This document shows, piece by piece, positions 45,213 to 54,644 of a DNA stretch of 64,000 bases (the first letter of the stretch is position 1; each line of letters starts with the position of its first letter). Source of the DNA: Mesorhizobium ciceri biovar biserrulae WSM1271. GTDB lineage: Bacteria > Pseudomonadota > Alphaproteobacteria > Rhizobiales > Rhizobiaceae. The position numbers were made by a program, and so were the translations under genes. The stretch is from assembly GCF_000185905.1 (NCBI RefSeq), contig NC_014923.1:3681501-3745500 (forward strand). Reading direction: 5' to 3'. The notes under the pieces were generated by a model, which did not search any database, had not been told where the DNA came from, and saw nothing but the letters and a program-made list of their open reading frames with translations.

Positions 45213-45581
45213 ATGACCATCAAGGCAAGCTGTCATTGCAAGGCGACGACATTCGAGGTTTCGCAAGCACCGCAGACGGTGACGCAATGCACCTGTTCTT
45301 TCTGCTCGAAACGCGGCTCGCTCTGGGCCTATTACGTGCCTTCGCAATTCAAGCTCACCAGCCCGATGGAGAACGTCTCTTTCTATCGTTGGGGGTCGAA
45401 GACCGTAAAGCACGGTTTTTGCGCCACCTGCGGCTGCGGCACCTTTACCGAAACGCCGGACTGGTCGACAGGCGAGCCGGATTTCGACAATCCCAAGATC
45501 AGCGTCAACTCGCGGCTGTTCGATGATTTCGATCTCGAAAAGGTCGAAGTGGTTGTCATAGACGGCAAGAACCTCTGGTAG
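45213..45581 (+). CDS. GFA-family protein, second copy
   Basis: 122 residues, with SCHCKATTF, CTCSFCSKRG and CATCGCGTF zinc motifs. Start ATG 45213 preceded by AGGAGGAG. Only about family-level similarity with the copy at 43958, so not a recent duplicate. Metal-binding, reaction unknown. Confidence 0.85.
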   Translation: MTIKASCHCKATTFEVSQAPQTVTQCTCSFCSKRGSLWAYYVPSQFKLTSPMENVSFYRWGSKTVKHGFCATCGCGTFTETPDWSTGEPDFDNPKISVNSRLFDDFDLEKVEVVVIDGKNLW

Positions 45582-45756
45582 CTTATCCAAACAATTCCGG
45601 CACGGCGATGCGGCGCCACCACCGGGTATTGGTCTCTCGGGAAAAGCCGTGAACGGCGCTTTTGCCGTTCCGCTTTTCGCCGCAATTCATGGTACAAGTC
45701 GCGGGAAGGGCTGATTTGGCGCCACCGCAAGGCGTGACTTGGAGAGGGACCATCCT

Positions 45757-46407
45757 ATGAAAAAGACTGTGCTCGTCGTCGTGGCGACGGCTGTGCTCGT
45801 GAGCGCCTGCACCACTACCGATCCGTATACAGGCGACCAGAAGATTTCCAACACGGCGGCCGGCGCCGGCCTTGGCGCCCTGGCGGGTGCCAGCCTTGGC
45901 CTGCTTGCCGGTGGCAACGACCGCCGCAACGCACTGATCGGCGCCGGCATCGGCGCGCTGGCCGGCGGCGCCATCGGCGCCACGATGGACCAGAACGAGG
46001 CCGAACTGCGCCGGCAGCTCGAAGGCACCGGTGTCAGTGTCACCCGCAGCGGCGACCAGATCATCCTCAACATGCCGTCCGACATCACCTTCAACTCGGA
46101 TCAGGATGCGGTGAAGCCCGGCTTCTACCAGGTCCTGAACTCCGTCGCGCTGGTGCTGAAGAAGTTCAAGCAGACCACGGTCGACGTGTTCGGCCACACC
46201 GATTCGACCGGTGGCGACCAGCATAATTTCGATTTGTCGCAGCGTCGTGCTTTGGCGGTGGCGAACTATCTGTCCGGTCAGGGCGTGGATCAGCGGCGCT
46301 TCGCCGTCACAGGCTTCGGCAAGACACGTCCGGTCGCATCCAATGCCACAGCCGAAGGTCGGGCGCAGAACCGCCGCGTCGAGATCCAGCTGTCGCCGCT
46401 CACCTGA
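45757..46407 (+). CDS. OmpA-domain lipoprotein with glycine-zipper
   Basis: 216 residues. Lipobox LVSAC (Cys18); glycine-rich membrane-inserting region GAGLGALAGASLGLLAGG (about 36-53) and a second GAGIGALAGGAIGA; then the OmpA C-terminal peptidoglycan-binding domain (about 110-215) with FNSDQDAVKPGFY, VFGHTDSTGG and GRAQNRRVEI. Tethers the outer membrane to the cell wall. Own terminator downstream. Confidence 0.9.
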   Translation: MKKTVLVVVATAVLVSACTTTDPYTGDQKISNTAAGAGLGALAGASLGLLAGGNDRRNALIGAGIGALAGGAIGATMDQNEAELRRQLEGTGVSVTRSGDQIILNMPSDITFNSDQDAVKPGFYQVLNSVALVLKKFKQTTVDVFGHTDSTGGDQHNFDLSQRRALAVANYLSGQGVDQRRFAVTGFGKTRPVASNATAEGRAQNRRVEIQLSPLT

Positions 46408-46428
46408 TCCGTCCGGCAAGCGGATGCG

Positions 46429-46456
46429 AAACGGCCCTCATGCGGGGCCGTTTTTG
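46429..46456 (+). terminator. Intrinsic terminator after the OmpA lipoprotein gene
   Basis: AAACGGCCC / GGGCCGTTT stem, 7-base loop, then TTTTTG. Confidence 0.88.
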
Positions 46457-46648
46457 TTTGAGCTGACATCGGCGCTCTGGATGGGCACGGTATAGATTTA
46501 GTTATTGCTAAAATATAGCTTTCCGGCGGCCATGGAAAGGAATAGCATCATGGCAGTCCAGCGGGGATGAGGCGGTGTAACCGGCCGCGCAATCAGCATT
46601 TTTCCGCCTCGGTCTTGCACGGCCAGATCAGAAATCTGGGAGGAATGC

Positions 46649-47254
46649 ATGACAAGAACAGCCAGCCTTGGGCGCTGTGGCGTCCTCGTTTTAACAGGTT
46701 TGGTAGGCGCGTGGCTGAACGTTGCTTCGGCTCGGGCCGAGGACGCCAACAAGGCCGACATTGAAGCCTTGAAAAAGTCGCTCGCCAAATATGAGGATTA
46801 CACCGCTGCCGTCCGCGATCTCTATCTGTCGACGGTCGGCTGCGTCTACTACAGCGGAGAAAAGATAGCGGGCGCGATGGATTACCCGAAGGGCGCCATG
46901 GGTATTCACTTCGTCAATGTACCGAGTGTCGGCCAGAAGCTCGACCCGATGCACCCCAACGTGCTGATCTATGAACCGACCAAGAAGGGTTTGCGGCTGG
47001 TGGGCGCGGAATGGCTGGTGCCTCTGACGCCGGACATAAAGGAGCCTCCGAAGCTGTTTGGCCAAACCTTCATGGGGCCGATGGAGGGGCACTACCCTCT
47101 CATCCCGAAGGAGTTCGTCCACTATGACCTTCATGCCTGGCTCGGAGACAATCCGAACGGCATGTTCAGTCCGACGAACCCGAACGTGAAATGCTCGAAG
47201 GCCGAGTTTCCGATGCTGGAAAAACCGACCAAGATGATGCCTGGGCCGATGTAA
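46649..47254 (+). CDS. Secreted protein of unknown function
   Basis: 201 residues, signal peptide with cleavage near SARAE. Mature part includes VGCVYYSGEKIAGAMDYPKGAMG, LIYEPTKKGLRLVGAEWLVP and FVHYDLHAWLGDNPNGMFS (quoted in parts). The last stretch resembles plastocyanin-unrelated conserved hypothetical proteins of soil bacteria; I do not know a function. GGGAGG precedes the ATG. The upstream 190 bp are AT-rich, as expected for a promoter. Confidence 0.72.
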   Translation: MTRTASLGRCGVLVLTGLVGAWLNVASARAEDANKADIEALKKSLAKYEDYTAAVRDLYLSTVGCVYYSGEKIAGAMDYPKGAMGIHFVNVPSVGQKLDPMHPNVLIYEPTKKGLRLVGAEWLVPLTPDIKEPPKLFGQTFMGPMEGHYPLIPKEFVHYDLHAWLGDNPNGMFSPTNPNVKCSKAEFPMLEKPTKMMPGPM

Positions 47255-47325
47255 CGGGCGAACCAGGCTGGAGCTCTACCGAGAAGGCAAGCCGGATGGC
47301 TGGCTTGCCTTCGAAGCGGTCGGGA

Positions 47326-48921
47326 TCAGACCTTGGCGACGATCCGCATGAAGGCCGGCATGTCATCGCCGAAGCCAACGGTGGAATCGTTGTCTTCCTG
47401 GTGACGTTGGCGGGCAGGGCGGCTGTTGTCTCGCTGCGGCCGGGTATCGCCGCGTTCCGGTGCGCGCTGTTCGTTGCGATCGGACGATTTGCGCTCGGTG
47501 TTTTCCGAACGGATCGCTTCCTTGCGCGAGCGCCGTTCGCCGACGTCGGCGGCTGCCGCTGCGACCTCGGCCACCGGCTGGTCCTCGCGGACTGTTTCCG
47601 GTGCCGTGTCTTCGCTGCGCTTGGCGTGGCGTTCGCGCGGTTTGCGCTCGCCGCCCTTTTCCCTGCTGCGGTCGTCGTCCTTGCGGCCGGCGCGGCGCGG
47701 TGCGCCCTTGCCACGGCGCGGAGCATCGTCCTCGCCGCCTTCGCTGGCAACCACCGTCGACAAGTCGCCGTCATGCCATTCGATCTTGTTGCCGATCAGC
47801 CGCTCGATGGCGTCGATGTATTTGGTGTCCGACTTGGTCGCGATGGTGAAGGATTTTCCGGAGCGTCCGGCGCGGCCGGTACGGCCGATACGGTGGACAT
47901 AATCCTCGGCATGGATCGGCACGTCATAGTTGAAGACATGGCTGACGTCGGGGATGTCCAAGCCGCGCGCGGCGACGTCGGAAGCGACGAGGTAGCGCAG
48001 CTTGCCGTCGCGGAAATTGGCCAGCATCTGCATGCGCGCGCGCTGGTCCATGTCGCCATGCAGCGCACCGGCGTCGAAATCATACTTCAGCAGCGAGCGG
48101 AACAGTTCCGACACTTCGATCTTGCGGTTGCAGAAGATGATGGCGTTCTTCAGTTCGGCATCTTCGGCCTTGATCAGGTTGCGCAGCGTCTCGCGCTTGT
48201 CCCACGGCTTGGAGCCTGATTTGACCAGCCGTTGGGTGATGTTGGTGGCGGCGGACGCGGCCTTCGAGACCTCGACGCGCACCGGCGCATGCAGGAATTT
48301 CTCGGTCAGCTTGGTGATTTCCGGCGGCATCGTCGCCGAGAAGAACAGCGTCTGCCTGGTGAACGGGATCATCTCGCAGATGCGCTCGATGTCGGGAATG
48401 AAGCCCATGTCGAGCATGCGGTCGGCTTCGTCGATGACGAGGATCTCGACGCCATTGAGCAACAGCTTGCCGCGCTCGCGGTGATCGAGCAGGCGGCCGG
48501 GCGTCGCGATCAGCACGTCGACGCCGCGCTCCAGCTTCTTGTTCTGTTCGTCGAATGAGACACCGCCGATCAGGAGCGCGATGTTGAGCTTGTGGTTCTT
48601 GCCATATCGGATGAAATTCTCTTCGACCTGCGCGGCGAGTTCGCGCGTCGGTTCCAGGATCAGCGTGCGCGGCATACGGGCGCGGGCCCGGCCGTTTTCG
48701 AGGCGGGTCAGCATCGGCAGCACGAAGGAAGCCGTCTTGCCAGTGCCGGTCTGGGCGATGCCCAAAATATCCTTGCCGAGCAAGGCGTGCGGGATCGCAC
48801 CAGCCTGGATCGGCGTCGGCTGGGTGTAGCCGGCGTCGGTGACTGCGGAAAGGACCTTCGGCGACAGGCCGAGGTCTGCGAAGGTCAACGCTTCTTGAGC
48901 GGTCGTGGTGTCTGAGGACAA
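47326..48921 (-). CDS. DEAD-box ATP-dependent RNA helicase, TTG start
   Basis: 531 residues from TTG at 48921. Motifs in order: Q motif GYTQPTPIQ, AQTGTGKT (about 56-63), PTRELAAQ, TPGRLLD, DEADRML, SATMP, then HRIGRTGRAG in RecA domain 2. From about 395 is a basic/acidic disordered tail (RRGKGAPRRAGRKDDDR and repeats), as in RhlE-type cold-induced helicases. The start is set by the promoter at 49009-49037, which excludes the in-frame TTG at 49011, and by family alignment at SSDTTTAQE. No clear Shine-Dalgarno precedes 48921. Confidence 0.9.
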   Translation of the reverse strand: MSSDTTTAQEALTFADLGLSPKVLSAVTDAGYTQPTPIQAGAIPHALLGKDILGIAQTGTGKTASFVLPMLTRLENGRARARMPRTLILEPTRELAAQVEENFIRYGKNHKLNIALLIGGVSFDEQNKKLERGVDVLIATPGRLLDHRERGKLLLNGVEILVIDEADRMLDMGFIPDIERICEMIPFTRQTLFFSATMPPEITKLTEKFLHAPVRVEVSKAASAATNITQRLVKSGSKPWDKRETLRNLIKAEDAELKNAIIFCNRKIEVSELFRSLLKYDFDAGALHGDMDQRARMQMLANFRDGKLRYLVASDVAARGLDIPDVSHVFNYDVPIHAEDYVHRIGRTGRAGRSGKSFTIATKSDTKYIDAIERLIGNKIEWHDGDLSTVVASEGGEDDAPRRGKGAPRRAGRKDDDRSREKGGERKPRERHAKRSEDTAPETVREDQPVAEVAAAAADVGERRSRKEAIRSENTERKSSDRNEQRAPERGDTRPQRDNSRPARQRHQEDNDSTVGFGDDMPAFMRIVAKV

Positions 48922-49008
48922 GTGTTGTTGTCTTTGGCTGGTTCGGGGAAGCGCAACGGCGTCTAATGGCGTCGCGGCAAGCGCCACGCGCCTGCAAGAT
49001 CGGTATTG

Positions 49009-49037
49009 CAATTAGGAGCAAGCCCTCGATTTGTCAA
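49009..49037 (-). promoter_or_regulatory. Sigma-70-type promoter of the helicase gene
   Basis: On the minus strand TTGACA (49037-49032), 17-bp spacer, TAATTG (49014-49009). The predicted transcript starts near 49002 and has a leader of about 80 nt before the TTG start, consistent with cold-shock type leader control. Confidence 0.7.
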
Positions 49038-49119
49038 CAGAAACGGGCAGCAATGGCACGATTGTGAAGTTGTAACCTTAATCGGGATGCTTAATCGACC
49101 TGTCGGTCGCAGCGCCGGC

Positions 49120-49893
49120 TCAATAGCGGAACTGTTCGGCGAGAATACGCTCGTTCCAGGAATGATTGGGATCGAACAGCAACGTTGCTGTCGCGGTGGG
49201 TGATTCTCGCACCGTCACCGAGGTCACCGCCTTGACCTCGGTATGGTCGGCGGCGGCGTTCACCGGCCGCTTTTCCGGCTCGCGGATGTCGAAGCGCACT
49301 GTCGCTTTGTTGGAGAGCAGCGCGCCGCGCCAGCGGCGCGGGCGAAACGGGCTGACCGGGGTCAGCGCCAGCAGCGGCGCGTCGAGCGGCAGGATCGGCC
49401 CGTGCGCCGAAAGATTGTAGGCGGTGGACCCGGCCGGGGTTGCGATCATGACGCCGTCGCAGTTCAGTTCCTCAAGCCGGACCTGTTCGTCGACGGTGAT
49501 GCGGATCTTGGCCGTCTGGTACGATTGACGCCACAGCGCCACCTCGTTGATAGCCAGTGCCGAAATCGTTTCGCCTTCCGAGGTCACGGCCAGCATCTCC
49601 AGCGGGCGGATGGTTTCGGCGACGGCGGCTTCGAGACGCTCGGTCAGGCCACCGGAACGATACTCGTTCATCAGGAAGCCGATGGTGCCACGGTTCATGC
49701 CGTAGACCTTCTTGCCGGTCCCCATCGTATCGCGCAGGGTCTGCAGCAGGAAGCCGTCACCCCCAAGGGCAACGACGATCTCGGCCTCCTCGACGGAAGA
49801 CTGGCCATAGCGCGCCGACAGGCTTTCCAGCGCCGTCTTGGCGTCAGCGGTGTCGGACGAGACGAAGGCGATGTGGCTGGCGGCTTTGCTCAT
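49120..49893 (-). CDS. nadK: NAD kinase
   Basis: 257 residues. Phosphorylates NAD to NADP. The GGDG motif (44-47), AINEVALWR and DGVMIATPAGSTAYNLSA (NE/D and conserved glycine-rich regions) are intact; the TATLLFDPNHSWNERIL end is typical. Start at 49893 with GGGGAG upstream; longer in-frame extension is not family-like. Confidence 0.94.
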   Translation of the reverse strand: MSKAASHIAFVSSDTADAKTALESLSARYGQSSVEEAEIVVALGGDGFLLQTLRDTMGTGKKVYGMNRGTIGFLMNEYRSGGLTERLEAAVAETIRPLEMLAVTSEGETISALAINEVALWRQSYQTAKIRITVDEQVRLEELNCDGVMIATPAGSTAYNLSAHGPILPLDAPLLALTPVSPFRPRRWRGALLSNKATVRFDIREPEKRPVNAAADHTEVKAVTSVTVRESPTATATLLFDPNHSWNERILAEQFRY

Positions 49894-50177
49894 GGCTCCC
49901 CGATGACGACCGGTTGGCAGCGGCAGGGCCGCGCCAATTTCGGGGTAGCATAGGCGGGTTAGGTCTGCAAACGGAGCCGCCATCCCGGATGGCAATGCCA
50001 TTCCGGGATGGCGAGGCGACCGCGGGACGGCGGATGCGGACATGCGTTCGCGTATCATGTCAAAGGCTACGCGAATGTGATGGTTAAGACCGGCCTTAAA
50101 GTCTCGTAAAGCCGGATCGGTCATGTTAGCCGGCAGTGGATGGGTGGCGTGGGGGCTAGCCAGTCGAGGCCGACATA

Positions 50178-50342
50178 TTGCCGGTAACACGCCTGATCAT
50201 TGTCTTTCTGATGCTGGGAAGCTTCGCGCTGCTCTTTGCCGAACTGGTGCGCCAGTCCGAAGAGACGAGCTTCCGACCGCAGCCCACGGCGTCGCGCTGT
50301 GGTGACGCAGCCGGAGCGCCATGCCCGCAAAGGGCGCTGTAG
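50178..50342 (+). CDS. Possible small membrane protein, TTG start
   Basis: 54 codons from TTG at 50178, with GAGG eight bases upstream. The N-terminal half is one clean membrane helix (LIIVFLMLGSFALLFAELV) followed by a charged RQSEETS and a Pro/Cys-containing tail whose last codons run into a decayed intergenic repeat. Rhizobial genomes do contain such short single-helix proteins. No homology can be asserted. The surrounding 723 bp between nadK and the epimerase gene otherwise hold no gene I can support. Confidence 0.4.
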   Translation: MPVTRLIIVFLMLGSFALLFAELVRQSEETSFRPQPTASRCGDAAGAPCPQRAL

Positions 50343-50616
50343 CGCTGTAACCTGATCATCCTTTCGGATGACCGGCGGCATTGGCGGCCGCTTCGGTGCG
50401 CGACATCGCGCGGCAGTTTCTCTCCTTAAAAGCAGAGGCCGGTCGGCTGCCGCACGTTCCACTCGTGAAAGCTTGCTGTTTGCACTCGCGGCGCTTGGCG
50501 GTGTAGATGGGTGCACCGATTGGCGGAAAGGTTTTTGGGTAGCCTCGTATCCGCCGTTGTTGGGAAACAAGCCCTGCGGCTCGTTGACTGGCCGGGTGTC
50601 TGGAGCAGGGGGTTCC
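50343..50616. other. Intergenic stretch with decayed repeat
   Basis: CGCAAAGGGCGCTGTAGC and TGATCATCCTTTCGG near 50328-50370 resemble parts of the repeat at 20107-20213. The rest shows nothing identifiable; it should carry the promoter of the epimerase gene. Confidence 0.45.
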
Positions 50617-51588
50617 ATGTCGCGCAGCGTGTTGATTTCTGGTGGCTGCGGCTTCCTCGGCTCACATCTGGTCGACCGTCTGTTGCGGCGAAGCGATCTG
50701 GAAAAGCTGATCGTCGTCGACAATCTTTGGACCGGGACGCGAGACAACGTCGCACATGTCGCCGATCCGCGTTTCGATCTGCAGATTGCCGATGCCGAAA
50801 GCTTTTCATCCCTTCAACGCTTCGATGAGATCATTCATCTCGCGTCGCCGGCTTCGCCGCTTTGGTACATGCGCGAGCCGGTACGCACGATCAAGGCCAA
50901 CATCGGCGGCGCGCTCAATCTTCTGACGCTGCTCAAGCCCGGCGGCCGTTTCTGCTTCGCCTCGACCTCGGAAGTCTATGGCGACCCCCTGGTTTCACCC
51001 CAACCCGAGAGTTACAGGGGATCGGTGGACTGCACCGGTCCCAGGGCCTCTTATGATGAAAGCAAACGCTGCACCGAGGCATTGCTGTTCGAACAGCAGC
51101 GGGTTGTCGGGCTCGACATTCGCGTCGTCAGGATTTTCAACACATATGGGCCGCGAACCCGCATCGACGACGGACGCGCCGTTTCGAACTTTGCCATCCA
51201 GGCTCTGACAACCGGGGTGCTGACGGTCTATGGCGACGGGTCCCAATCGCGCAGTTGGGGTTATGTCGACGACATCGTCGAGGGGCTGGAACGTTACTTC
51301 TGGCGCGACGGCATCTCGCATCGCGGCCCTCTGAACATCGGCAACGATCACGAGGTTTCCGTCCTGCGCATCGCGGAATTCGTCAGGTCGCTTGTCCCCG
51401 GCAGCCGCATCGAGCACCACCCTCCGGCTCCCCAGGATCCGACAAATCGGCGTCCGGACCTGACGTCGGCGAGGCATGTCCTTCCTGGCTGGGAAGCCAG
51501 GACGGGCTATCAGGAAGGCATCGGGCGCACCTTCGATTGGTTCCGTCAGCGAATTGCGGCCGGAACCGTTGCGGCCCCAACGGCCTGA
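50617..51588 (+). CDS. NAD-dependent nucleotide-sugar epimerase/decarboxylase
   Basis: 323 residues, extended short-chain dehydrogenase. NAD loop GGCGFLGSH (about 9-17), ASTSEVYGDP, catalytic Tyr-Lys in ASYDESKRC, and RIFNTYGPRTRIDDGRAVSNF plus SRSWGYVDDIV are closest to UDP-glucuronate decarboxylase or UDP-glucose 4-epimerase types. ATG 50617 follows GCAGGGGG. Probably makes a sugar precursor for surface polysaccharide; stand-alone, no glycosyltransferase nearby. Confidence 0.88.
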   Translation: MSRSVLISGGCGFLGSHLVDRLLRRSDLEKLIVVDNLWTGTRDNVAHVADPRFDLQIADAESFSSLQRFDEIIHLASPASPLWYMREPVRTIKANIGGALNLLTLLKPGGRFCFASTSEVYGDPLVSPQPESYRGSVDCTGPRASYDESKRCTEALLFEQQRVVGLDIRVVRIFNTYGPRTRIDDGRAVSNFAIQALTTGVLTVYGDGSQSRSWGYVDDIVEGLERYFWRDGISHRGPLNIGNDHEVSVLRIAEFVRSLVPGSRIEHHPPAPQDPTNRRPDLTSARHVLPGWEARTGYQEGIGRTFDWFRQRIAAGTVAAPTA

Positions 51589-51953
51589 CGCGCCCGACGT
51601 CGCGGCCAAAGCTCTTTCCTGGCTGCCCACTTGGTCACCACCGCATCGGGCGCATCGATCGGCGAGCCATGGCCGTATCCGCATAAAGATATTGACTGCA
51701 TGTTTAGTCATAGTTACTCCTGAGGTCGCGAATTGAGTTGGACAGCCGGCGCCAGCCGGTGAATGGCCACCATGAAGAGGGGAATATCTCGACTGCGATG
51801 CGGCTTGCCGTTGCCGGTGCGCCGCATGCCGCAAATGCGATGTCGACGGCCGTTCTCGTGCCGTCGATCGGCATTGTCGCGGCCATCTTTTCGTCAGCAG
51901 GAAACGGACCTGAGGCCGTAACGCCGCCGGTCCCAACAATGGGAGCATACAGC
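51589..51953. other. 365-bp gap upstream of the binding-protein gene
   Basis: No supported plus-strand gene. On the minus strand an ATG at 51711 follows AGGAG, but its frame runs without stop through the antisense of the epimerase gene and has no protein-like features, so I do not call it. Confidence 0.45.
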
Positions 51954-52988
51954 ATGAACTGGAAACTGACCGCGACGGCCATCGGCCTGTCGCTGCTGAC
52001 TGTCACGGGCGTTGCCCATGCCGACGGCGAACTCAACATCTACAATTGGGGCAACTACACCAGTCCCGACCTGATCAAGAAGTTCGAGGAGACCTACAAG
52101 GTCAAGGTCACCGTCACCGACTATGATTCCAACGATACCGCCCTGGCCAAGGTCCGGCAGGGCGCCTCCGGCTATGACATCGTCGTGCCCTCGGCGAGCG
52201 TCGTGCCGGTCTGGATCAGCGAAGGTCTGCTCTTGGAGACCGATCCCAACAAGATGGAGAACTTCAAGAACGTCGATCCCAGGTGGGTCGATGTTCCATT
52301 CGATCCAGGCCGTAAATATACCGTTCCATGGCAGTGGGGAACGACCGGCATTTCGGTGAACAAGTCGGTTTATGCCGGCGACCCCAACACATCGGCGATC
52401 TTCCTCGACCCACCCCCCGAACTCGTCGGCAAGATCAATGTCGTACCCGAAATGGGTGACATCATGTTCCTCGCCATCGCTTACGAGGGTGGCAAATATT
52501 GCAGCAGCGACATGCAAATGCTGAAGAAAGTGCATGACAAGCTGGTGGAGGCCAAGGCGAAATGGCTTTCGCTCGACTATGCGGCCGTCGATGGCCTGGG
52601 CAGGGGCGACATCGCCGCGGGCGTCAACTGGAACGGCATATCGCTGCGCGAGCGGCTTGAGAACGACAAAATCGTCTATGGCTATCCCAAGGAAGGCTAT
52701 CCGATCTGGATGGACAATGTCGCTGTCCTCAAAGACGCCAAAAACGTCGACAACGCCAAGCTGTTCCAGAATTTCATCATGGATCCGCAGAATGCGGCAC
52801 TGATCTCAGCCTTTGCGCGTTATTCGAACGGTATCAAGGGCTCGGAAGCCTTCATGCCCGACGACATGAAGACCGCGCCGGAAGTCAACATTCCCGCCGA
52901 TTTCGCCGCCAAGGGCCAGTTCATGCAGGCATGCCCGCCCGACGTGCAGGCGCTCTACACGAAGATCTGGACCGACCTGCAGAAGTGA
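51954..52988 (+). CDS. Polyamine-type ABC transporter substrate-binding protein (PotD/PotF-like)
   Basis: 344 residues, exported (signal cleaved near AHADG). The mature start ELNIYNWGNYTSPDLIKKFE is typical of spermidine/putrescine binding proteins, as are SGYDIVVPSAS, PWQWGTTGISVNKS and the late MQACPPDVQALYTKIW (quoted in parts). Start ATG 51954 with GGGAG upstream. No permease is adjacent; the nearest set is the convergent operon at 56-60 kb, which has its own different binding protein. The amidase gene follows 85 bases downstream. Confidence 0.88.
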   Translation: MNWKLTATAIGLSLLTVTGVAHADGELNIYNWGNYTSPDLIKKFEETYKVKVTVTDYDSNDTALAKVRQGASGYDIVVPSASVVPVWISEGLLLETDPNKMENFKNVDPRWVDVPFDPGRKYTVPWQWGTTGISVNKSVYAGDPNTSAIFLDPPPELVGKINVVPEMGDIMFLAIAYEGGKYCSSDMQMLKKVHDKLVEAKAKWLSLDYAAVDGLGRGDIAAGVNWNGISLRERLENDKIVYGYPKEGYPIWMDNVAVLKDAKNVDNAKLFQNFIMDPQNAALISAFARYSNGIKGSEAFMPDDMKTAPEVNIPADFAAKGQFMQACPPDVQALYTKIWTDLQK

Positions 52989-53073
52989 CCTGACCAAGCT
53001 TTCCCGCGCCGCTGCACGCGGCGCGGTCATCTCCGTCCATGCAACGCGATGCGCAGATCGCAGGAGACTCCCC

Positions 53074-54501
53074 ATGACCGATCTCGACCTTTGCTACATG
53101 CCGGCCAGCGAGGCGCTGCGGCTGTTCAAGGCAAAGAAGCTTTCGCCCGTCGAACTGATGCAGGCCACCATCCGCCGCGCCGAAGCCACCAAGCCGACGA
53201 TCAACTGCCTCACCTTCACGCATTTCGACGAGGCGATGGATCTGGCCAGGAAAGCCGAGGCGAAATACGCCAGGGGCGCCCGTACCGGGGCGCTCGAGGG
53301 ACTGCCGATCGGCATCAAGGACGAGAGCTACATCAAGGACAAGCCGACCTCGCACGGCTCGCTGCTGTCCCGGGATGCCATCGGTGGCCATACGTCGACG
53401 ATGAACGAGCGCATCATCAAGGCCGGAGGCATTGTCCATGCCCGCACGGCGACGCCTGAATTCAGCTGCGCCGGCTACACCTGGTCGAAACGCTGGGGCG
53501 TGACGCGCAATCCGTGGAACCCGGATTTCACGCCCGGCGGTTCGTCCGGCGGTGCCGCGGCGACGCTGGCGTCCGGCACGTCGTCGATCGCCACCGGCTC
53601 GGACATTGCCGGGTCGATCCGAATTCCCGCGTCGGCCTGCGGTCTTGTCGGCTTCAAGCCGCCTTACGGGCGCAATCCGGACGAGCCGCCGTTCAACCTC
53701 GATTTCTACTGCCACACCGGACCTTTGGCGCGAAACGTCGGGGATGCGATCCTGCTGCAGAATGTCATGTCCGGACCGAGCCCGCTCGACATCGCCACGC
53801 TCCGCCCCAAACTGCGCCTGCCCAGCGACTACAAGCCGATCAAGGGCTGCAAGATTGCTTTCTCGATGGACCTCGGTTCTTTCGAGGTCGATCCGGACGT
53901 GCGCAAGAACACGCTTGCCGCCTGCGATGTGTTTCGCTCGCTTGGCGCCACGGTCGAGGAAGTCGATCTGGGCTGGGGCGACGACGTGCTCAAGGCGGGC
54001 ATGGCCTATCTCGAACATCTGTTCGGCGCCTCGCTGTCGCAACTGCTCAAGGAGCACGGCAAGGACATGACGAGCTATGCCAGGCAGTTCGCGGAGGACG
54101 GGCAAAGGTCGAAGGCGACGGACTTTGTCGGAACACTGGAAGTGGCGGCCAGGATGTACCAGACGCTGGGGCCGCTGCTGGAGACCTACGATGTGCTGAT
54201 CTGCCCGACCAACGCGCTTCCCGCCGTGCCGGCGGAGTTCGATCAGACAACGGGCACGGTCGAGATCAACGGCAAGCAGGTGAACCCGTCGCTTGGCTGG
54301 GTTATGACGACGCCGTTCAACATGATGAGCCGCTGTCCGGTTCTATCCGTGCCGTCGGGCCGGGCGGCAAGCGGCGTGCCGACAGGCATCCAGATCGTCG
54401 GCCGCACCTATTGCGATGCCGATGTCTTCCGGGCGGCCATGGCCTATGAGACGGCCAAGGGGCAGTGGTACACAAACGCCGAAACGCGCCCGTCGCTATA
54501 A
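53074..54501 (+). CDS. Amidase-signature hydrolase
   Basis: 475 residues. Ser-cisSer-Lys triad: K82 in GIKDESY, S157 in GGSSGGAAA, and S181 in SDIAGSIR. C-terminal segment with DVLICPTNALPAVPAEFDQ (quoted part) is normal for the family. AGGAG before the ATG. Lies between a polyamine-type binding protein and a TetR regulator, so the substrate may be an amide of a polyamine or amino acid; this is inference from context. Confidence 0.9.
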   Translation: MTDLDLCYMPASEALRLFKAKKLSPVELMQATIRRAEATKPTINCLTFTHFDEAMDLARKAEAKYARGARTGALEGLPIGIKDESYIKDKPTSHGSLLSRDAIGGHTSTMNERIIKAGGIVHARTATPEFSCAGYTWSKRWGVTRNPWNPDFTPGGSSGGAAATLASGTSSIATGSDIAGSIRIPASACGLVGFKPPYGRNPDEPPFNLDFYCHTGPLARNVGDAILLQNVMSGPSPLDIATLRPKLRLPSDYKPIKGCKIAFSMDLGSFEVDPDVRKNTLAACDVFRSLGATVEEVDLGWGDDVLKAGMAYLEHLFGASLSQLLKEHGKDMTSYARQFAEDGQRSKATDFVGTLEVAARMYQTLGPLLETYDVLICPTNALPAVPAEFDQTTGTVEINGKQVNPSLGWVMTTPFNMMSRCPVLSVPSGRAASGVPTGIQIVGRTYCDADVFRAAMAYETAKGQWYTNAETRPSL

Positions 54502-54644
54502 CAGGGCGATGCGGCCCTTGCCGCGATCGTGGTTGATCTGCGGTTTCGGTTGTGGTGAGCCGACGCCGGACACCTCGAATAGACGGATCCGTGGCGGCGG
54601 CGTCGGTGATCGCCGGCAGAAGGTCCGAAAGGAGCTGGACGAAG

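Noticed and set aside
50995..51711. Minus-strand frame starting at ATG 51711 after AGGAG
   Set aside because: The ribosome-binding site is good, but the frame continues through the antisense of the epimerase gene without any recognisable domain or sensible end.
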